The position numbers were made by a program, and so were the translations under genes. The notes below the pieces were generated by a model. It searched no databases and was not told the DNA's origin. It saw only the letters and a program-made list of their open reading frames with translations. A stretch of 8,707 nucleotides of DNA, from the NCBI GenBank assembly GCA_015486555.1, contig WFRL01000004.1, forward strand, positions 1 through 8,707, written 5' to 3'. Numbering within the stretch: position 1 is the first letter of the stretch; each line of letters begins with the position of its first letter. Of this stretch, positions 5,891 to 8,707 are shown piece after piece. The DNA comes from Candidatus Microgenomates bacterium (lineage in GTDB: Bacteria; Patescibacteriota; Microgenomatia; JAADGY01).

Positions 5891-7253
5891 AAAGATTTTT
5901 TTGGGCATTGTTCTCCTTGCTTTAATCTCCTTGTGGATAGATCTACCAGCTAAATTCACTCTCCATCTTTTTAACAAAAAAATAACTATTGGCCATCCAA
6001 CCATTGATCTTCACCTAGGAAAGAAACGCTTTTACCGCGACCTAAACTTTGAGTATGGTCTCGATTTGAAAGGAGGAGCTCACATCGTTCTTGAGGCGGA
6101 TACAAATCATCTCTCTGAAAAAGACAGAAAGGATGCTCTTCTTTCAGCTAAAAACGTTATCGAAAAGAGAGTTAACCTTTACGGAATAAGTGAGGCTGTT
6201 GTTCAAACAGCAAAAAGTAATGGTCATTGGCGAATAATTGTTGATTTGCCAGGAGTTGTGGATGTAGATAAAGCTTTAGCTCTTATAGGGAAAACAGCTC
6301 AGCTAGATTTCAGGGAGGAAGACACAAAATTACTCAAACGCGCTACTCAGAGTGGTGCATTTGTCTTTCCCACCAAAAAGACTAACTTAACTGGCCAAGA
6401 CTTGGAAAGAGCTAGTTTAAGCTTTAGCCCTCAAACAGGCGAGCCTCAAGTGGCTTTAAAATTTAACCATCAAGGGACCAAAAAATTTGCCGAGATTACT
6501 AAAAGAAATGTGGGGAAAATAGTTGGAATTTTCCTAGATAACAAACCACTTACCCTACCTAAGGTAAATGAGCCTATCCTCAACGGTCAGGCAGTCATTA
6601 GTGGGAATTTTACCTTGGCTGCCGCTAAAAATCTAGTTATCCAACTTAACGCTGGAGCCTTACCAGTATCTTTAAAGGTAGTCGAACAGGAAAAGATTGG
6701 ACCAACTCTTGGTTTAACCTCAGTCTATCATTCCACCATCGCTGGGGGCGCTGGGTTGTTGGCAGTAATTCTCTTTATGTTCTTTTACTACGGTTTTCCT
6801 GGTCTTTTAGCGGATATATCTCTTTTTCTTTATGGCATCTATACTTTGGCGATTTATAAACTTCTTCCAGTAACTATGAGCTTACCTGGAGTAGCTGGAT
6901 TTATGCTTTCAGTTGGCATGGCTGTGGATTCTAATATTCTTATCTTTGAACGAATGAAGGAGGAACTACGAGCTGGCCAACCTTGGCGGCAGGCAATGGA
7001 ACTGGGTTTTGGCCGGGCTTGGGATTCGATTAAAGACGCTAATGCGGCTACCTTAATAACAGCTTTCATTCTTTTTAATCCTTTCAATTGGTCATTTCTC
7101 AATCGTTCGGGAATAGTCCGAGGTTTCGCTTTAACCTTAGCTTTGGGAATTATTATTTCTCTCTTTACCGGAATTGTTGTCACTCGCAACTTAATGCGTC
7201 TTTTCTGGCATAAACCGAAAGAAAAGGAGGTCTTAGATGAAAGCAACAACTAA
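5877..7253 (+). CDS. secD: Protein translocase subunit SecD
   Basis: 458 residues, shorter than E. coli SecD (615) and closer to the compact thermophile type. TM1 is at about 7-25. The first periplasmic domain starts with FEYGLDLKGGAHIVLEAD (58-75) and extends to about 283, including the P1-type LNGQAVISGNFTLAAAKNL region (235-253). Five further membrane segments follow. The TM4 signature SVGMAVDSNILIFERMKEE (345-363) contains Asp351, equivalent to the Asp needed for proton coupling (E. coli D519 by my recollection). With SecF it forms the RND-like complex that uses the proton gradient to pull exported proteins off SecYEG on the outer face of the membrane. The ATG at 5877 lies inside the AbrB-like gene with no Shine-Dalgarno, so translation is probably coupled. 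YajC, a frequent neighbour, is absent and two regulator genes stand in its place. Confidence 0.96.
   Translation: MERNKKIFLGIVLLALISLWIDLPAKFTLHLFNKKITIGHPTIDLHLGKKRFYRDLNFEYGLDLKGGAHIVLEADTNHLSEKDRKDALLSAKNVIEKRVNLYGISEAVVQTAKSNGHWRIIVDLPGVVDVDKALALIGKTAQLDFREEDTKLLKRATQSGAFVFPTKKTNLTGQDLERASLSFSPQTGEPQVALKFNHQGTKKFAEITKRNVGKIVGIFLDNKPLTLPKVNEPILNGQAVISGNFTLAAAKNLVIQLNAGALPVSLKVVEQEKIGPTLGLTSVYHSTIAGGAGLLAVILFMFFYYGFPGLLADISLFLYGIYTLAIYKLLPVTMSLPGVAGFMLSVGMAVDSNILIFERMKEELRAGQPWRQAMELGFGRAWDSIKDANAATLITAFILFNPFNWSFLNRSGIVRGFALTLALGIIISLFTGIVVTRNLMRLFWHKPKEKEVLDESNN
7224..7231 (+). promoter_or_regulatory. Shine-Dalgarno site of secF
   Basis: AAGGAGGT, a complete match to the anti-Shine-Dalgarno core, lies 5 bases before the ATG at 7237. 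It is inside the last codons of secD. It fixes the secF start and is the strongest ribosome site in the window. Confidence 0.85.
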
Positions 7254-8130
7254 ACTTTATCCGGTCATTGATTGGATGAAGTATCGCTACCTTTATTTTA
7301 CTCTCTCTTTATTAGTAATTTTACCTGGTCTTTTCTCTATCTTTACCTATGGTTTTAAGCTCTCTATTGATTTCACTGGTGGGACTCAATGGGAATTACA
7401 TTTCGACAAGTCCACAACTGAAACTCAGATTCGTAATGCTTTAAAGGATATTGCCCAGCCAGAAAGCATCATCCGAACTCAACAAGGTAATTACATTCTT
7501 CGCAGCCAACCATTATCTGCCAAGCAACTCAAGCTAGCTCGAGAAAAATTAAAAAAACAAATCGGTAGCTACGAAGAATATAAACTAGAAACAATCGGTC
7601 CTATTCTAGGAAAGGAACTTCTCAAAAAAACAATCTACGCGGTTATTTTGGCTTCAACTCTTATCCTCCTTTACGTTACCTTCCGCTTTAAAAACAAACT
7701 TTTCGGCATCTCAGCTATTTTAGCCATGATCCATGATAGTTTAGTTCTCTTAGGTGTTTTTTCCCTTCTAGGTCATTTTTATGGCATTGAGATAGATACT
7801 CTTTTTGTTACCGCTGTTCTAACTATTCTCTCCTTTTCTGTCCATGATACTATAGTTGTCTATGATCGGATTCGCGAGGCAGCTCGGATCTATCCTCGTT
7901 TTTCTTTACGAGCCTTAATCAACAAGGCAGTAACCGAAACTTGGGTCCGTTCTCTTAATAATTCTCTTACTATTATCTTTATGCTTCTAGCCCTAGTCCT
8001 TCTAGGAGGAACAACCACTCGCTGGTTTATGGTAGCTTTGCTGGTGGGAACTATCTCCGGAACTTACTCCTCTACCTTTACCGCCGCTCCTTTACTTTAC
8101 ACTATGCATCATTTCAAAAATCGACGCTAG
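7237..8130 (+). CDS. secF: Protein translocase subunit SecF
   Basis: 297 residues, normal for SecF (E. coli 323). TM1 is at about 18-38, followed by the SecF signature KLSIDFTGGTQWELHF (41-56). The periplasmic domain runs to about 130, and five membrane segments follow. TM4 carries SFSVHDTIVVYDRIREAA (199-216) with the key Asp204 and Arg211; in most SecF proteins the residue before the Asp is Asn, here it is His203. The C-terminal TRWFMVALLVGTISGTYSST segment (261-280) is typical. It is the partner of SecD in proton-driven export. The gene overlaps secD by 17 bases, has an excellent ribosome site, and is last in the run. Its stop is only 3 bp from the stop of the convergent cupin gene, with no clear intrinsic terminator. 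Confidence 0.96.
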   Translation: MKATTKLYPVIDWMKYRYLYFTLSLLVILPGLFSIFTYGFKLSIDFTGGTQWELHFDKSTTETQIRNALKDIAQPESIIRTQQGNYILRSQPLSAKQLKLAREKLKKQIGSYEEYKLETIGPILGKELLKKTIYAVILASTLILLYVTFRFKNKLFGISAILAMIHDSLVLLGVFSLLGHFYGIEIDTLFVTAVLTILSFSVHDTIVVYDRIREAARIYPRFSLRALINKAVTETWVRSLNNSLTIIFMLLALVLLGGTTTRWFMVALLVGTISGTYSSTFTAAPLLYTMHHFKNRR

Positions 8131-8133
8131 TCA

Positions 8134-8508
8134 CTATAGACTTGATATTTGATCATCTGGTAGCGAGGGCCATCGGATAGTTATAATCAAACTGTTTTCT
8201 ACTACCCGCCACCTGTGAAATACCCTTCTATCCCACCATACATAATCACCTTCATGTTCTAAAATCATTCTTTGATTAGGTTTAAACTCCATCTCTAACT
8301 TACCATAAATCAATATCACTACCGAGACTGCTTTTTTATTTGCCTTAAAATTTTTACATTTTTCTCCTTTTCTGTGCTTACCCCACTTCACCTCAAAATC
8401 AGATGTTTTAAAAGGAGGTGGTGATTTAACAAAATATCCCATAAACCACCCTTTCTTGCTTTGTATATGCCTTAAGTTTCCTTTTAAAATTTTTTGACTC
8501 TTTTCCAT
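8134..8508 (-). CDS. Small cupin-like protein
   Basis: 124 residues from the ATG at 8508. Reading further upstream in frame only translates the tRNA-Leu, so the longer open frame is not real. A basic N-terminus leads into KKGWFMGYFVKSPPPFKTSDFEVKWGKHRKGEK (18-50). Then come a beta-rich core with ILIYGKLEMEF and GDYVWWDRRVFHRWRV (87-102, resembling cupin motif 2 with His98) and an end of IRWPSLPDDQISSL. His45 and Glu49 could be further metal ligands. The sequence looks like a single-domain cupin of a type common in CPR genomes, with unknown ligand or reaction. There is no signal peptide, so it is cytoplasmic. The ATG is 3 bases after the tRNA-Leu 3' end, with no room for its own promoter or ribosome site. 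A second start at the ATG at 8442, with AAAGG 7 bases upstream, would remove 22 residues and part of the conserved region. Confidence 0.7.
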   Translation of the reverse strand: MEKSQKILKGNLRHIQSKKGWFMGYFVKSPPPFKTSDFEVKWGKHRKGEKCKNFKANKKAVSVVILIYGKLEMEFKPNQRMILEHEGDYVWWDRRVFHRWRVVENSLIITIRWPSLPDDQISSL

Positions 8509-8511
8509 CAG

Positions 8512-8596
8512 TGCCGCAGGTGGGAGTTGAACCCACACCCTAGTAATTAGGACACGGCTCTGAACCGTGCGCGTCTGCCAATTCCGCCACTGCGGC
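8512..8596 (-). tRNA. tRNA-Leu (anticodon CAG)
   Basis: An 85-base class II tRNA on the minus strand. The acceptor stem GCCGCAG pairs with CTGCGGC, with discriminator A at 8512. The D region GCGGAATTGGCAGACGC is typical of tRNA-Leu. The anticodon stem CACGG/CCGTG holds the loop TTCAGAG, giving anticodon CAG, which reads CUG codons. A long variable arm (CCTA/TAGG) and the T arm GTGGG-TTCAACT-CCCAC complete the fold. CCA is not encoded. The cupin gene follows after 3 bases, so the two are probably on one primary transcript. Confidence 0.95.
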
Positions 8597-8602
8597 AAGG
8601 AC

Positions 8603-8608
8603 ATCATA
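8603..8608 (-). promoter_or_regulatory. -10 element of tRNA-Leu
   Basis: TATGAT (5 of 6 to TATAAT) on the minus strand ends 6 bases before the tRNA 5' base at 8596, so transcription could begin at or next to the mature tRNA end. The spacing matches that seen before the leaderless protein genes. No good -35 is seen; that position falls at the edge of the heptamer repeat. Confidence 0.5.
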
Positions 8609-8623
8609 TTTTAACATCTTTAG

Positions 8624-8686
8624 AACTCGGAACTTGGATCTTGGAACTTGGATATTAGAACTAGGAACTAGGTTGAAGGAACTAGG
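8624..8686. repeat. Degenerate heptanucleotide tandem repeat, consensus AACTWGG
   Basis: Nine consecutive 7-base units, all in register. Three are AACTAGG, two are AACTTGG and one is AACTCGG; the other three (ATCTTGG, ATATTAG, TTGAAGG) are more diverged. There is no coding sense and no hairpin. It lies just upstream of tRNA-Leu, and its left end occupies the place of a -35 box. Such heptamers are known as short tandem repeats in cyanobacteria, and a TTGGAAC-type heptamer is, as I recall, common in CPR and environmental genomes. Confidence 0.75.
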
Positions 8687-8707
8687 GGATTAATATTAAT
8701 TTTTAAT

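Noticed and set aside
6854..7249. 131-residue minus-strand ORF
   Set aside because: It is antisense to the conserved membrane part of secD; its basic composition is the usual mirror of hydrophobic codons.
8128..8200. Bidirectional terminator between secF and the cupin gene
   Set aside because: The stops are 3 bp apart and no stem followed by a T-run is found on either strand nearby.
8509..8607. In-frame extension of the cupin ORF upstream to 8607 (33 extra residues)
   Set aside because: It is a translation of the tRNA-Leu gene, a familiar artefact (QWRNWQTRTVQSR-type peptide). The real start is the ATG at 8508 or, less likely, at 8442.
8689..8700. Perfect 12-bp AT palindrome (ATTAATATTAAT) near the window edge
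   Set aside because: It is very AT-rich and at the border, where the next gene cannot be seen; chance occurrence is likely, although it could belong to a promoter beyond the window.

Overview
The window looks like a piece of a small, AT-leaning bacterial chromosome, most likely from the Candidate Phyla Radiation (Patescibacteria, perhaps Microgenomates-like). This is an inference. It rests on the mix of families (DUF4446, DUF3048, a winged-helix/degenerate nucleotidyltransferase regulator, a short cupin, a YvcK-type factor, a short split SecD/SecF), on tRNA genes without an encoded CCA, on very tight gene packing, and on short intergenic repeats. Bacterial -10/-35 elements and bacterial families argue against an archaeon. 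No phage, IS element, CRISPR array or defence locus is visible.

Layout. Positions 1-33 are the 3' end of a tRNA, probably tRNA-Ser, running directly into an imperfect hairpin. Positions 71-3344 hold a four-gene minus-strand run, in transcription order: a membrane-anchored retropepsin-like aspartic protease, a membrane-anchored IPT/TIG-domain protein, YvcK, and an integral-membrane acyltransferase-3 protein. This set looks concerned with the cell envelope and its metabolic control. A 35-bp divergent intergenic region (3345-3379) separates it from a plus-strand run (3380-8130): DUF4446 protein, DUF3048 protein, winged-helix regulator, AbrB-like protein, SecD and SecF. Several of these plus-strand genes overlap by 14-17 bases. 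SecD and SecF form the proton-driven accessory part of the Sec protein-export machine, so exported and membrane-anchored proteins dominate the window. The run ends 3 bp from a convergent minus-strand unit: a small cupin gene whose start codon lies 3 bases after the 3' end of a tRNA-Leu(CAG). Upstream of that tRNA is a degenerate heptanucleotide tandem repeat (8624-8686).

The main finding is regulatory. Three protein genes (the protease, DUF4446 and DUF3048) have a -10 hexamer ending only 6-7 bases before the start codon. This predicts leaderless mRNAs that begin at or next to the AUG. The same spacing occurs before tRNA-Leu, which would then start transcription at about its own first base. 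Internal operon genes instead use Shine-Dalgarno sites (best for the AbrB-like gene and secF) or overlap coupling. I did not find a clear new multi-gene system. The best leads are the leaderless architecture, the overlapping divergent promoters with a central palindrome, the tRNA-cupin junction, the protease/IPT pair and the heptamer repeat.
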